Source: Anabaena sp. 4-3
GTDB taxonomy: Bacteria; Cyanobacteriota; Cyanobacteriia; Cyanobacteriales; Nostocaceae
NCBI RefSeq assembly: GCF_001597745.1
Contig: NZ_LUHJ01000006.1
Location: forward strand, 1-40,414
Length of the DNA: 40,414 nucleotides
Reading direction: 5' to 3'
This document shows, piece after piece, positions 16,891 to 25,371 of the stretch; the first letter of the stretch is position 1; each line of letters opens with the position of its first letter. Position numbers and translations under genes: made by a program. Under the pieces are notes generated by a model. That model was not told the origin of the DNA, made no database searches, and saw nothing but the letters and a program-made list of their open reading frames with translations.

Positions 16891-18081
16891 ATGTCTAATC
16901 CAATATCTACTCAAACATTGTCTACTCAAACTTCTACTAACATACTCACACTCACAATCGCCCCGGCAAAAGTGATGCGAGGGTCTAATATATTGGACAC
17001 CGCCGCCGCAGAAATTGCTAAATTGGGCAGTCGTCCCTTGATTGTGGCAGGTAATAACACGCTGGCTATCAGTCAGCAGATTTTACAACCTGTTTTAGAA
17101 AATCAGAATCTACACGTGGCTGAAGCTGCTTATGGTGCAGATTGTTCGGAAGTTGGCTTAAAATCTCTGAGAAAAGCAGCCAAAGAACATAAAGCTGATT
17201 TAATTATCGGTGTTGGTGGTGGTAAAGCCTTAGATACAGCTAAATTAGTAGCCCATCAATTACAGATACCAGTCGCTACCATCCCCACCTCAGCAGCTAC
17301 CTGTGCGGCTTGGACGGCGTTATCGAATGTTTATTCTGAGGAAGGCGCATTTCTCTATGATGTGGCGTTGTCTCGCTGTCCTGATTTACTCATTCTTGAC
17401 TATGATTTAATTCAAACAGCACCACCACATACATTAGTCGCGGGTATTGGGGATGCGATCGCTAAATGGTACGAAGCATCAGTTAGTAGCGGTCATTCAG
17501 AACAAACTTTAATTATTGCCGCAGTTCAACAAGCGCGAGTTTTACGCGATATCTTATTTCAAAAGTCAGCCACAGCCCTACAACAGCCAGGGAGTGAAAT
17601 GTGGCGAGAAGTTGTTGATGCTACTGTCTTACTCGCTGGGGTAATTGGTGGCTTGGGTGGGGCGCAATGTCGCACCGTCGCCGCCCATGCAGTCCATAAC
17701 GGTTTAACTCACATTGCCGGACACAGCAGCATCCACGGCGAAAAAGTCGCTTTCGGGATTTTAGTCCAACTGCGTCTAGAAGAAATGGTACAAGGCAACC
17801 AATTAGCAGCCGCAGCTAGACAACAACTCTTAAAGTTTTACGCAGAGATTGGACTGCCGCAAAAATTAGCAGATTTGGGTTTGGGCAATATTACCCTCGG
17901 TGAACTGCAAACAGCCGCCGAAGTCGCGTTAGCACCTGAATCTGACATTCATCGACTACCATTTAAAGTTGCGTTGGAACAGTTAATGGCGGCGATGGTT
18001 TCTACCACTGCACCAACAGATAGTAGAGACTTGGTTAATCGTGTTTCCACCAGGGGAATAACTGACGAGGTTGAGGAATGA
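16891..18081 (+). CDS. Iron-containing alcohol dehydrogenase family protein (GldA-like)
   Basis: A 396-residue protein with the NAD-binding motif GVGGGKALDTAK and the metal-binding pattern of the family: an Asp in AGIGDAIAKW and histidines in AAHAVHNGLTHI and HSSIHGEKVAFG. This fits the GldA-like branch of the dehydroquinate-synthase/iron-ADH superfamily, NAD(P)-dependent enzymes acting on polyols, aldehydes or related substrates in the cytosol. The exact substrate is not clear. Its stop overlaps the start of the aminotransferase gene as ATGA, so the two are translationally coupled and probably work on the same pathway. A HIP1 site and no clear promoter precede it. Confidence 0.85.
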   Translation: MSNPISTQTLSTQTSTNILTLTIAPAKVMRGSNILDTAAAEIAKLGSRPLIVAGNNTLAISQQILQPVLENQNLHVAEAAYGADCSEVGLKSLRKAAKEHKADLIIGVGGGKALDTAKLVAHQLQIPVATIPTSAATCAAWTALSNVYSEEGAFLYDVALSRCPDLLILDYDLIQTAPPHTLVAGIGDAIAKWYEASVSSGHSEQTLIIAAVQQARVLRDILFQKSATALQQPGSEMWREVVDATVLLAGVIGGLGGAQCRTVAAHAVHNGLTHIAGHSSIHGEKVAFGILVQLRLEEMVQGNQLAAAARQQLLKFYAEIGLPQKLADLGLGNITLGELQTAAEVALAPESDIHRLPFKVALEQLMAAMVSTTAPTDSRDLVNRVSTRGITDEVEE

Positions 18082-19277
18082 GTTTGGATTGGATTACCCC
18101 AGCAGATCGGATACAGCAACTACCACCTTATGTATTTGCCCGTCTCGATGAACTAAAAGCTAAGGCTAGAGAGCAAGGCATTGATTTAATTGATTTAGGG
18201 ATGGGAAACCCTGATGGTGCAACACCACAGCCAGTGGTAGAAGCAGCCATGAAGGCTTTGCAAGACCCCAGCAATCATGGTTATCCCCCGTTTGAAGGAA
18301 CTGCCAGTTTCCGCCGTGCGATTACGACTTGGTACAAGCGTCGCTATGATGTAGTGTTAGACCCTGATAGTGAAGCTTTGCCCCTATTAGGTTCTAAAGA
18401 AGGATTAAGTCATTTAGCGATCGCCTATATTAACCCTGGCGATGTGGTATTAGTTCCTTCCCCCGCCTATCCTGCCCATTTTCGCGGGCCAGTAATTGCT
18501 GGTGGTAAAATCCACAGCTTGATTTTGAAACCGGAAAATGATTGGTTAATTGATTTAACCGCCATTCCTGAAGAAGTCGCCAGACAAGCTAAAATACTCT
18601 ATTTCAACTATCCCAGCAACCCCACCGCCGCCACTGCACCCCGCGAGTTTTTTGAGGAAATCGTCGCATTTGCTAAAAAATATGAAATTCTTCTAGTGCA
18701 TGACTTATGTTATGCCGAACTAGCTTTTGATGGTTATCAACCCACTAGCTTACTCGAAATTCCTGGGGCAAAAGATATTGGTGTAGAGTTCCACACTTTA
18801 TCTAAAACCTATAATATGGCTGGTTGGCGCATTGGGTTTGTTGTCGGTAATCGTCATATTATCCAAGGCTTGCGGACATTAAAAACCAACTTGGATTATG
18901 GAATTTTCGCCGCCTTGCAAACTGCCGCCGAGACAGCCTTACAACTGCCTGATATTTACCTGCACGAAGTCCAGCAACGCTACCGCACCCGTCGTGATTT
19001 CTTAATTGAAGGGTTTGGACAGTTGGGTTGGGATATTCCTAAAACCAAAGCTACGATGTATTTGTGGGTGAAATGTCCTGTAGGTATGGGTTCAACGGAT
19101 TTTGCATTGAACTTGTTGCAACAGACAGGCGTTGTTGTCACCCCTGGTAACGCTTTCGGGGTAGCCGGTGAGGGATATGTGCGTATTAGCTTGATTGCAG
19201 ATTGCGATCGCTTGGGTGAAGCCTTAAATCGCATTAAACAAGCTGGTATTCGTTATCGCCCGGAAGCCCTGGTATGA
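18078..19277 (+). CDS. Aspartate-type aminotransferase (class I/II, PLP)
   Basis: A 399-residue fold-type I pyridoxal-phosphate enzyme. Visible are the N-terminal IDLGMGNPDG, NYPSNPTAA, the HDLCYAEL aspartate region, the PLP lysine in TLSKTYNMAGWRIGF (Lys243) and the C-terminal arginine region GEGYVRISLI. This is the aspartate/LL-diaminopimelate aminotransferase-like subgroup; substrate choice is open. It starts in the ATGA overlap with the dehydrogenase and ends 35 bases before arsR, so all three may lie on one transcript, although no known link joins the first two to arsenic. Confidence 0.88.
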   Translation: MSLDWITPADRIQQLPPYVFARLDELKAKAREQGIDLIDLGMGNPDGATPQPVVEAAMKALQDPSNHGYPPFEGTASFRRAITTWYKRRYDVVLDPDSEALPLLGSKEGLSHLAIAYINPGDVVLVPSPAYPAHFRGPVIAGGKIHSLILKPENDWLIDLTAIPEEVARQAKILYFNYPSNPTAATAPREFFEEIVAFAKKYEILLVHDLCYAELAFDGYQPTSLLEIPGAKDIGVEFHTLSKTYNMAGWRIGFVVGNRHIIQGLRTLKTNLDYGIFAALQTAAETALQLPDIYLHEVQQRYRTRRDFLIEGFGQLGWDIPKTKATMYLWVKCPVGMGSTDFALNLLQQTGVVVTPGNAFGVAGEGYVRISLIADCDRLGEALNRIKQAGIRYRPEALV

Positions 19278-19312
19278 GCTTCACAATAGGATATTGTTAA
19301 CCGAATTAACTC

Positions 19313-19642
19313 ATGCAAACCCCCACTGCTAACACCTCTGACTTAATTGCTGCTGGCTTTCATGCCCTTTCCGATGCCATTAGGATGAATGTATTGGAAT
19401 TGCTACGCCAGCGAGAATTGTGTGTCTGTGACTTGTGCGAAGCTTTGGGGGTGAGTCAATCAAAATTGTCTTTTCACCTCAAGACTCTCAAAGAAGCTGG
19501 CTTAGTTAACTCCCGTCAACAAGGACGTTGGATTTATTACAGCCTGAATTTACCTCAATTCGCCGTATTAGAAGCATATTTAGCAGATTACCGCCATTTG
19601 GGGCAAACCCTCCCTGCACGCCCCTGTGATAATATTTCCTGA
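19313..19642 (+). CDS. arsR: ArsR/SmtB family repressor (first of two)
   Basis: A 109-residue winged-helix repressor. The recognition region ELCVCDLCEALGVSQSKLS holds three cysteines (Cys37, Cys39, Cys42) of the kind that bind arsenite at helix alpha-3 in classical ArsR, followed by the wing GRWIYYSL. On binding As(III) it should release its operator. It is the first gene of the arsenic region and lies 35 bases after the aminotransferase gene. Two ATCAA-N6-TTGAW sites lie just after it, before the pstS-like gene, and are its likely targets. These sites match the motif reported for the Synechocystis ArsR operator (established knowledge); the assignment to this protein is inferred. Confidence 0.93.
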   Translation: MQTPTANTSDLIAAGFHALSDAIRMNVLELLRQRELCVCDLCEALGVSQSKLSFHLKTLKEAGLVNSRQQGRWIYYSLNLPQFAVLEAYLADYRHLGQTLPARPCDNIS

Positions 19643-19645
19643 TAT

Positions 19646-19661
19646 ATCAACTTTTTTTGAT
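19646..19661. promoter_or_regulatory. Putative ArsR operator 1
   Basis: ATCAA, six bases, TTGAT: an inverted repeat of the published ArsR type, starting four bases after the arsR stop. Confidence 0.6.
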
Positions 19662-19690
19662 GAATATTTGTGTATATAGCCTGACTTGGC

Positions 19691-19721
19691 TTGACATATC
19701 AATTTTTTTTGAAATGATATA
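19691..19721 (+). promoter_or_regulatory. Putative promoter of pstS-like/gap/arsJ/acr3 with ArsR operator 2
   Basis: A -35-like TTGACA (19691-19696) and a -10-like TGATAT/GATATA (19715-19721) with 18-19 bases between them flank ATCAA-N6-TTGAA (19698-19713). The site sits between the -35 and -10 boxes and so could block RNA polymerase. It is 53 bases after operator 1. The pair reads + toward the pstS-like gene. Confidence 0.65.
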
Positions 19722-19757
19722 AATATACAATTTATATCACCCGTCCAGGTGAGGTCA

Positions 19758-20816
19758 ATGAACGCAGTAGCAAAGAAATTGGCTCTCGCATTTGGGATAT
19801 TAGCTGTAGCAAGTAGTTGTACAGCCACATCCAACTCATCAACTCAAACTCAACAACCAGCAAAAGTTACGGAAGTAGCTAATTCTGAGAAGGTGGCAAA
19901 AGTGACAGTTGATGGTTCGAGTACGGTGTATCCCATTACCCAGGCGATCGCCAAAGAGTTCCAAGCCAACGCTAAAAATAATGTGCAAATACAGGTGAAT
20001 TTTTCCGGTACAGGTGGCGGATTTGAGAAATTCTGTGCCGGGAAAACAGATATAAATAATGCCTCTCGACCAATTTCTCAGGCAGAGATGGCAGCCTGTA
20101 ATAAAAACGGTGTCAGGTATATAGAATTACCCATTGCCTTTGATGCTTTAACTGTTGTCATCCATCCTCAGAATGATTGGGCGAAAGACATCACAATTGC
20201 GGAACTGAAAAAGATTTGGCAACCTGCGGCTGAAGGAAAAATCACCCGTTGGAATCAAGTCCGCCCAACTTGGCCAGATCGCCCATTGAATTTATATGGT
20301 GCTGGTAAACAGTCAGGAACATTTGACTATTTCACAGAAGCCGTCACCGGAAAAGCCAAAGCCAGCCGCAATGACTATACAGCCAGTGAAGACGATGAAA
20401 TTTTGGCAGATGGAATTAGTAAAGATCCAAATGCTTTAGGCTATTTTGGCTACGCCTACTATGAAGAGCATAAAAATAAGCTAAAAGTGCTAGCAGTAGA
20501 TAGTGGTAAAGGTGCAATTTTGCCATCTAGAGAAACTGTAGAAAAATCCAAATATCAACCACTTTCTCGACCTTTATTTATCTACGTTAATCCTTGGTCA
20601 GCCCAACATAAAAGCTCAGTTTACCAATTTGTAGATTTTTACATTAAGCAAGCACCAAAGACTGCTAGCAGTGTCGGTTATGTACCTTTACCACAGGAAG
20701 CTTATCAAATTGATTATGTGCATTTAAACCAAGGCAAAGCCGGCACAGTATTTGGTGGTAAAGCGCAGTTAGACCTAACACTGAGTGAATTGTTACGCAA
20801 ACAAAAGCAGTTTTAG
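19758..20816 (+). CDS. PstS/SphX-like phosphate-binding lipoprotein in the arsenic operon
   Basis: From ATG 19758 (after AGGTGAGG) the protein has 352 residues, with a lipoprotein signal ([18 protein letters not shown]) and a lipobox Cys, a Thr/Gln-rich tether, then the PstS-type periplasmic binding fold: [33 protein letters not shown] and [16 protein letters not shown], the last carrying the SGTFD anion-binding loop. PstS-like proteins hand phosphate to PstCAB; no pstC, pstA or pstB is near. Its place between arsR and the ArsJ-associated GAPDH implies arsenic control, so it may keep phosphate uptake selective, or bind arsenate, under arsenic stress. This is inference from position. An in-frame GTG at 19749 is a less likely start. 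Confidence 0.88.
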   Translation: MNAVAKKLALAFGILAVASSCTATSNSSTQTQQPAKVTEVANSEKVAKVTVDGSSTVYPITQAIAKEFQANAKNNVQIQVNFSGTGGGFEKFCAGKTDINNASRPISQAEMAACNKNGVRYIELPIAFDALTVVIHPQNDWAKDITIAELKKIWQPAAEGKITRWNQVRPTWPDRPLNLYGAGKQSGTFDYFTEAVTGKAKASRNDYTASEDDEILADGISKDPNALGYFGYAYYEEHKNKLKVLAVDSGKGAILPSRETVEKSKYQPLSRPLFIYVNPWSAQHKSSVYQFVDFYIKQAPKTASSVGYVPLPQEAYQIDYVHLNQGKAGTVFGGKAQLDLTLSELLRKQKQF

Positions 20817-20842
20817 TTTCAGAAATTTATTTATCTAAGCTC

Positions 20843-21853
20843 ATGACAATTCGTGTTGGTATTAATGGATTTGGTAGAATTGGACGGCTAGCATTACGAG
20901 CCGCCTGGGGCTGGCCAGAACTAGAATTCGTCCATATTAACGAAATCAAAGGTGGTGCAGTCGCAGCCGCCCACTTGCTCAAATTTGATTCTGTACATGG
21001 ACGTTGGACACCAGAAGTAGAAGCAGAAGGTGAACGGGTAGTAATTGATGGTACACCCCTCAGCTTTAGTGAGTATGGCAAACCGGGGGATGTAGCTTGG
21101 GAAGAATTCGGTGTTGATTTAGTGCTGGAATGTTCCGGCAAGTTTCGCACACCTGAAACCCTTGAGCCTTATTTTAAGCGGGGAGTACAGAAAGTAATTG
21201 TAGCTGCTCCAGTGAAGGAACAAGCCTTAAATATTGTCATGGGGGTTAACGACTATCTCTATGAACCAGACAAGCATCACCTTTTAACTGCGGCTTCTTG
21301 TACCACGAACTGTTTAGCACCAGTAGTGAAAGTCATTCACGAAGGTTTAGGTATTAAACATGGGATAGTGACCACCATCCATGACAATACCAATACTCAA
21401 ACACTTGTCGATGCACCTCACAAAGATTTGCGCCGCGCCAGGGCGACAAGTTTATCTCTCATTCCTACTACAACTGGATCAGCAACAGCCATTGGGTTAA
21501 TTTATCCCGAACTCAACGGTAAACTCAACGGTATTGCAGTCCGAGTGCCACTACTAAACGCTTCCTTAACAGACTGCGTGTTTGAGGTTGTACGACCAAC
21601 CACAGTAGAAGAAATTAACAACCTGTTAAAAGCTGCTGCTGAAGGAGAACTTCAAGGCATCCTGGGTTATGAGGAACGTCCTTTGGTGTCTATTGATTAC
21701 AAAGATGATCCTCGTTCATCGATTATTGATGCCCTTTCCACAATGGTTGTTGACGAGACACAAGTAAAAATTCTGGCTTGGTATGACAACGAATGGGGTT
21801 ATGCCAACCGCATGGTTGAACTCGCCCGTAAAGTTGCATTGAGTCTTAGTTAG
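20843..21853 (+). CDS. ArsJ-associated glyceraldehyde-3-phosphate dehydrogenase
   Basis: A 336-residue type I GAPDH with the NAD motif [12 protein letters not shown], catalytic [10 protein letters not shown] (Cys153) and C-terminal [11 protein letters not shown]. In arsenic islands such a GAPDH uses arsenate in place of phosphate to make the unstable 1-arseno-3-phosphoglycerate, which ArsJ exports (established for arsJ/gap pairs). The loop [10 protein letters not shown], where glycolytic enzymes usually read IHAYTNDQ or similar, fits a specialised paralog. It starts 26 bases after the pstS-like gene. Its stop is followed at once by a GGGGACT repeat array. Confidence 0.92.
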   Translation: MTIRVGINGFGRIGRLALRAAWGWPELEFVHINEIKGGAVAAAHLLKFDSVHGRWTPEVEAEGERVVIDGTPLSFSEYGKPGDVAWEEFGVDLVLECSGKFRTPETLEPYFKRGVQKVIVAAPVKEQALNIVMGVNDYLYEPDKHHLLTAASCTTNCLAPVVKVIHEGLGIKHGIVTTIHDNTNTQTLVDAPHKDLRRARATSLSLIPTTTGSATAIGLIYPELNGKLNGIAVRVPLLNASLTDCVFEVVRPTTVEEINNLLKAAAEGELQGILGYEERPLVSIDYKDDPRSSIIDALSTMVVDETQVKILAWYDNEWGYANRMVELARKVALSLS

Positions 21854-21992
21854 GGACTCTTGACTAGGGACTGGGGACTGGGGACTGGGGACTGGGTAAA
21901 CAATTCTCCCTTGTTTCCCTCTTCTCCCCCATCTTCCCCCACTCCCTCATCCCCCTCATCCCCCTCATCCCTGCTTCTACTCCCCATTCCCC
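21854..21992. repeat. STRR array filling the gap-arsJ spacer
   Basis: Heptamers of GGGGACT run from the first base after the gap stop to about 21897, followed by pyrimidine-rich repeats (CCCTCAT units at about 21943-21975) up to the arsJ start. No clear ribosome binding site remains before the arsJ ATG. Confidence 0.8.
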
Positions 21993-23252
21993 ATGACTAC
22001 TACAGCCTCTAAAGCAAATTTCAAAAACTATATTCTGGTAACACTGGCCTATTGGGGGTTCACTATCACTGATGGTGCGCTGAGAATGCTAGTGTTACTC
22101 TATTTCAACAAAATTGGCTATACTCCCTTACAAATCGCCTCTTTATTCCTGTTTTACGAAGTCTTTGGTATTGTCACTAACTTTTTAGGCGGTTGGATTG
22201 GCTCACAATTAGGATTAAAGGTTACTCTTTATACTGGCATCGGGTTACAGATTTTCTCCTTGGTGATGCTGGCATATCTGAACCCTAGCTGGGCGCAGTG
22301 GTTGGCTGTGCTTTATGTGATGACGGCTCAAGCATTTTCTGGAATTGCCAAAGACTTAACTAAGATGAGTTCTAAAAGTGCAATTCGCTTGGTAGTTCCC
22401 CAAGATGCCCAGTCTTCTTTGTTTAAATGGGTGGCGGTGCTGACTGGTTCTAAAAATGCCCTCAAGGGAGTTGGTTTTTTTGTCGGTAGTGCTTTGTTAG
22501 GTGGATTTGGTTTTGTCAATGCCCTGTTAGTGATGGCTGCTGGTTTATTCCTGCTGATGTTTACTGGCTTGATGCTGCCGAAAGGGATGGGCAAAATTAA
22601 AAAGAAAGTTAAGTTTAGCCAACTGTTTTCTAAGAGTCCAGAAATTAATATTCTTTCGGCGGCGCGATTCTTTTTATTTGGTTCGCGGGATGTCTGGTTT
22701 GTGGTGGCTTTGCCAGTGTTCTTGCGTGAGGTTTTAGGTTGGACTTTTTATCAAGTTGGTGGTTTTTTGGCGTTGTGGGTGATTGGCTATGGCATTATTC
22801 AATCATCAGCCCCAACATTGCTTCGGCGGTTTGGTTCTGGTCGTCCACCACAATCTAAAACTATCCAGTTTTGGACTTTTACTCTCACATCTGTACCTGC
22901 GGCGATCGCTCTAGCTCTACAATTAGGTATACCCGCTAATATTGCCATTGTCGGGGGACTGCTGCTTTTTGGTGTGGTGTTTGCCTTTAACTCTGCGGTT
23001 CACTCTTATCTGGTGTTGGCATTTACCGATGATGACAAAGTAGCCCTAAATGTTGGTTTCTATTATATGGCTAACTCTGGCGGTCGGTTGGCTGGAACGG
23101 TTTTATCAGGTTTGGTCTATCAATGGTTGGGGTTAGTAGGTTGTCTGTGGACATCGATGTTTTTTGTACTAGGGGCAGCAGTAGTTTCACTGAAGTTACC
23201 CAATCCCAAACCGAGTAAAGCGATCGCCTGGAAAGGTGGAGACGGAGACTAA
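21993..23252 (+). CDS. arsJ: ArsJ organoarsenical efflux permease (MFS)
   Basis: A 419-residue major-facilitator protein with about ten to twelve membrane helices. The N-terminal [19 protein letters not shown], then [15 protein letters not shown] and [14 protein letters not shown] are characteristic of ArsJ, which exports 1-arseno-3-phosphoglycerate, so that arsenate leaves the cell without being reduced. It follows its GAPDH partner, although a repeat array of 139 bases separates the two. The stop of this gene lies after the wider open start of acr3, and acr3 itself begins 26 bases later. Confidence 0.93.
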   Translation: MTTTASKANFKNYILVTLAYWGFTITDGALRMLVLLYFNKIGYTPLQIASLFLFYEVFGIVTNFLGGWIGSQLGLKVTLYTGIGLQIFSLVMLAYLNPSWAQWLAVLYVMTAQAFSGIAKDLTKMSSKSAIRLVVPQDAQSSLFKWVAVLTGSKNALKGVGFFVGSALLGGFGFVNALLVMAAGLFLLMFTGLMLPKGMGKIKKKVKFSQLFSKSPEINILSAARFFLFGSRDVWFVVALPVFLREVLGWTFYQVGGFLALWVIGYGIIQSSAPTLLRRFGSGRPPQSKTIQFWTFTLTSVPAAIALALQLGIPANIAIVGGLLLFGVVFAFNSAVHSYLVLAFTDDDKVALNVGFYYMANSGGRLAGTVLSGLVYQWLGLVGCLWTSMFFVLGAAVVSLKLPNPKPSKAIAWKGGDGD

Positions 23253-23277
23253 AAACCGATGTATCAAGGTAAAAGCG

Positions 23278-24408
23278 ATGAGTCTAAATCGTCAAACCAA
23301 GAGTAATCTCAGTTTTTTTGAAAAATACTTGACATTGTGGGTATTCTTGTGCATTTTCGCCGGAATCGCTCTAGGGAGGTTATTTCCAGAGGTAGCGGTA
23401 AAACTAGATGCAATCAGCGTCTACCAAGTCTCAATTCCGATTGCGGTATGTCTATTTTTCATGATGTACCCCATCATGGTGAAAATTGACTTTAGCCAAG
23501 CTGTCAATGCTATCCGCACCCCCAAGCCTGTAATTCTTACCCTGGTGGTGAACTGGTTGATTAAACCATTCACAATGGTAGTTTTTGCCCAGTTCTTTTT
23601 AGGCTGGCTATTTCGTCCGTTAATTACTGGTACAGAATTAATTCGAGGTAGTGAAGTTGCGATCGCAAATTCCTACATAGCTGGGGCAATTTTACTAGGA
23701 ATTGCTCCCTGTACAGCGATGGTGTTGATGTGGGGTTATCTGTCTTACGGTAATCAGGGACACACATTAGTCATGGTAGCAGTTAACTCTCTTGCCATGC
23801 TATTTCTATACGCACCTTTGGGCAGGTGGTTACTAGCAGCAAATGATTTAACCGTACCTTGGCAAACAATAGTTTTATCAGTGTTAATTTATGTCGGTTT
23901 GCCTTTAATTGCTGGGATTTATAGCCGTTACTGGATATTCAAATATAAAGGTAGAGAATGGTTTGAAGCGCAATTTCTAAAGTATCTTAGTCCTGTTGCC
24001 ATTACCGCTTTGCTAATTACTTTAGTCTTGCTATTTGCCTTTAAAGGTGAATTAATCGTCAACAATCCCTTACACATTTTATTAATTGCTGTGCCACTGT
24101 TTATTCAAACTAATTTTATTTTCTTCATTAGTTATGTGGCAGCATTAAAGCTCAATCTCTCCTATGAAGACGCTGCACCCGCCGCATTAATTGGAGCTAG
24201 CAACCATTTTGAAGTTGCGATCGCGACAGCTGTCATGCTGTTTGGCTTAAATTCTGGTGCTGCACTCGCCACAGTAGTAGGCGTTTTAATCGAAGTCCCA
24301 GTTATGTTAATGCTAGTGGAATTTTGTAAAAGAACAGCACCCTGGTTTCCGCGCGAACCAGAAAAAGCGAGTTTGCCAGATCCACGTTGTATTAATTCTT
24401 TTCAGTAA
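23278..24408 (+). CDS. acr3: ACR3 family arsenite efflux transporter
   Basis: From ATG 23278 the protein is 376 residues, with about ten membrane helices. It carries the ACR3 hallmark [19 protein letters not shown] with Cys145, the residue class essential for As(III) transport, and a C-terminal [18 protein letters not shown] block. It exports arsenite made by ArsC, driven by the proton gradient. The frame opens earlier at ATG 23236, overlapping arsJ, but the conserved N-terminus begins at 23278. It is the last gene of the operon and is convergent with the second arsR gene, six bases away. Confidence 0.94.
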   Translation: MSLNRQTKSNLSFFEKYLTLWVFLCIFAGIALGRLFPEVAVKLDAISVYQVSIPIAVCLFFMMYPIMVKIDFSQAVNAIRTPKPVILTLVVNWLIKPFTMVVFAQFFLGWLFRPLITGTELIRGSEVAIANSYIAGAILLGIAPCTAMVLMWGYLSYGNQGHTLVMVAVNSLAMLFLYAPLGRWLLAANDLTVPWQTIVLSVLIYVGLPLIAGIYSRYWIFKYKGREWFEAQFLKYLSPVAITALLITLVLLFAFKGELIVNNPLHILLIAVPLFIQTNFIFFISYVAALKLNLSYEDAAPAALIGASNHFEVAIATAVMLFGLNSGAALATVVGVLIEVPVMLMLVEFCKRTAPWFPREPEKASLPDPRCINSFQ

Positions 24409-24414
24409 GAGACA

Positions 24415-24762
24415 TTAAGAAGTTTTGCGAGGTAACGTCAAAGCCTCACGCAAAGCTTCAATTTGTTCAGGGATAAGGCGATAGTAAATCCAAGTACCAC
24501 GTCGTTCTTTTGCCAACAAACCAGCCTCATACAACACCTTGAGATGATGGCTAACTGTTGGCTGGGATAGTCCAAGCGGTTCTGTTAACTCACATACACA
24601 GGCTTCACCGCTTGGTTGATTCGCTATAAAACTCAGCAATTGCAAACGAGCCGGTTCTCCCAAAACTTTAAAGATGGCTGCTGTTTGGACTGCTTCTTGA
24701 GGTTTGATAAAGCCTGAAAGTACCGATTTACAACAATTAGACATTGATTGAGGAAAATTCAT
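24415..24762 (-). CDS. arsR: ArsR/SmtB family repressor (second)
   Basis: A winged-helix repressor of 115 residues from ATG 24762. It has EACVCELTEPLGLSQPTVSHHL with Cys55 and Cys57, plus an N-terminal vicinal pair SNCCKS (Cys10, Cys11) which may complete a three-coordinate As(III) site. It differs from the first ArsR in lacking the third cysteine of the CxCxxC pattern. It is divergent from arsI; palindromes between them are likely its operator. The frame opens further to 24798, but that stretch lies inside the palindromic operator region, so a start at 24762 (or ATG 24744) is preferred. Confidence 0.9.
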   Translation of the reverse strand: MNFPQSMSNCCKSVLSGFIKPQEAVQTAAIFKVLGEPARLQLLSFIANQPSGEACVCELTEPLGLSQPTVSHHLKVLYEAGLLAKERRGTWIYYRLIPEQIEALREALTLPRKTS

Positions 24763-24780
24763 ATTTTTATATTGACAGAT

Positions 24781-24807
24781 ATCAATATATCCTAGCAATA
24801 TATTGAT
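24781..24807. promoter_or_regulatory. Palindromic operator candidate A (arsR2/arsI)
   Basis: ATCAATATAT, seven bases, ATATATTGAT: a perfect 10-base inverted repeat in the divergent spacer between the second arsR and arsI. A further half-site TTGACAGATATCAA starts at 24772. Confidence 0.55.
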
Positions 24808-24815
24808 AAGGATAA

Positions 24816-24835
24816 ATATTGATGCTTATCAATAT
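24816..24835. promoter_or_regulatory. Palindromic operator candidate B (arsR2/arsI)
   Basis: ATATTGAT, GCTT, ATCAATAT: perfect 8-base arms with a 4-base spacer, 26 bases before the arsI start. The half-sites face the opposite way from those after the first arsR (TTGAT-N4-ATCAA against ATCAA-N6-TTGAT). Confidence 0.6.
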
Positions 24836-24860
24836 TTTAAATAGTACCGAGATAAAAATT

Positions 24861-25313
24861 ATGACAGTGATGAAAACCCATGTCGCTTTAAATGTGACTA
24901 ATCTTGAGAAGTCCGTGACCTTTTATCGGGCTATGTTTGGCTTAGAGCCTGTAAAATATAAAGCTGACTACGCCAAATTTGATGTGAGTAACCCAGCTTT
25001 AAACCTAACGCTGAATGTCACTAACAGTGTGCAGACTGGCGGCGCATTGTCCCATTTAGGTGTACAAGTTGAAAGTACCGAAGAAGTGAAATCAGCCATC
25101 AAACGTTTTACTGATGCAGGACTAGCATTATTTACAGAGGACAATACTGATTGTTGCTACGCTTTGCAAGATAAAGTTTGGATGACAGACCCAGATGGTA
25201 ACCGTTGGGAGGTTTTTGTAGTAAAAGTAGCAGACACAGCACCAGAAAATAATGTGGGTGCTACAGTTGCAGTAGGAGAAGTGAAGACAGCCAATAAATC
25301 TTGTTGTGCATAG
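24861..25313 (+). CDS. arsI: ArsI C-As lyase (methylarsenite demethylase)
   Basis: From ATG 24861 the protein has 150 residues and is a type I extradiol-dioxygenase (glyoxalase/VOC) protein: THVALNVTNLEKSVTFYR, SHLGVQV and TDPDGNRWEVF supply the His, His and Glu that bind Fe(II), and TDCCYALQDKVW holds the vicinal Cys98-Cys99 pair that binds trivalent methylarsenite in known ArsI. It splits the C-As bond, giving As(III) and formaldehyde, with oxygen. An extra C-terminal SCCA tail adds two cysteines. It is divergent from arsR2 and upstream of arsC, with a hairpin between. An earlier open start at TTG 24819 lies inside the operator and is rejected. Confidence 0.92.
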   Translation: MTVMKTHVALNVTNLEKSVTFYRAMFGLEPVKYKADYAKFDVSNPALNLTLNVTNSVQTGGALSHLGVQVESTEEVKSAIKRFTDAGLALFTEDNTDCCYALQDKVWMTDPDGNRWEVFVVKVADTAPENNVGATVAVGEVKTANKSCCA

Positions 25314-25327
25314 ATGGAAATATCTAG

Positions 25328-25350
25328 ACAGAGGTGAAAATCACCTCTGT
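25328..25350 (+). other. Intergenic hairpin between arsI and arsC
   Basis: ACAGAGGTGA and TCACCTCTGT form a perfect 10-bp stem with an AAA loop, 15 bases after the arsI stop. No T-run follows, so an RNA-stabilising or processing role, or partial termination, is more likely than a full terminator. Confidence 0.6.
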
Positions 25351-25371
25351 TGAACTTTAGAGGGATAAGTT

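Noticed and set aside
23236-23277. N-terminal extension of acr3 overlapping arsJ
   Set aside because: The 14 extra residues are unlike the family; ATG 23278 is followed by the conserved N-terminus.
24819-24860. N-terminal extension of arsI from TTG 24819
   Set aside because: It reads through the perfect palindromic operator; ATG 24861 fits the family N-terminus.
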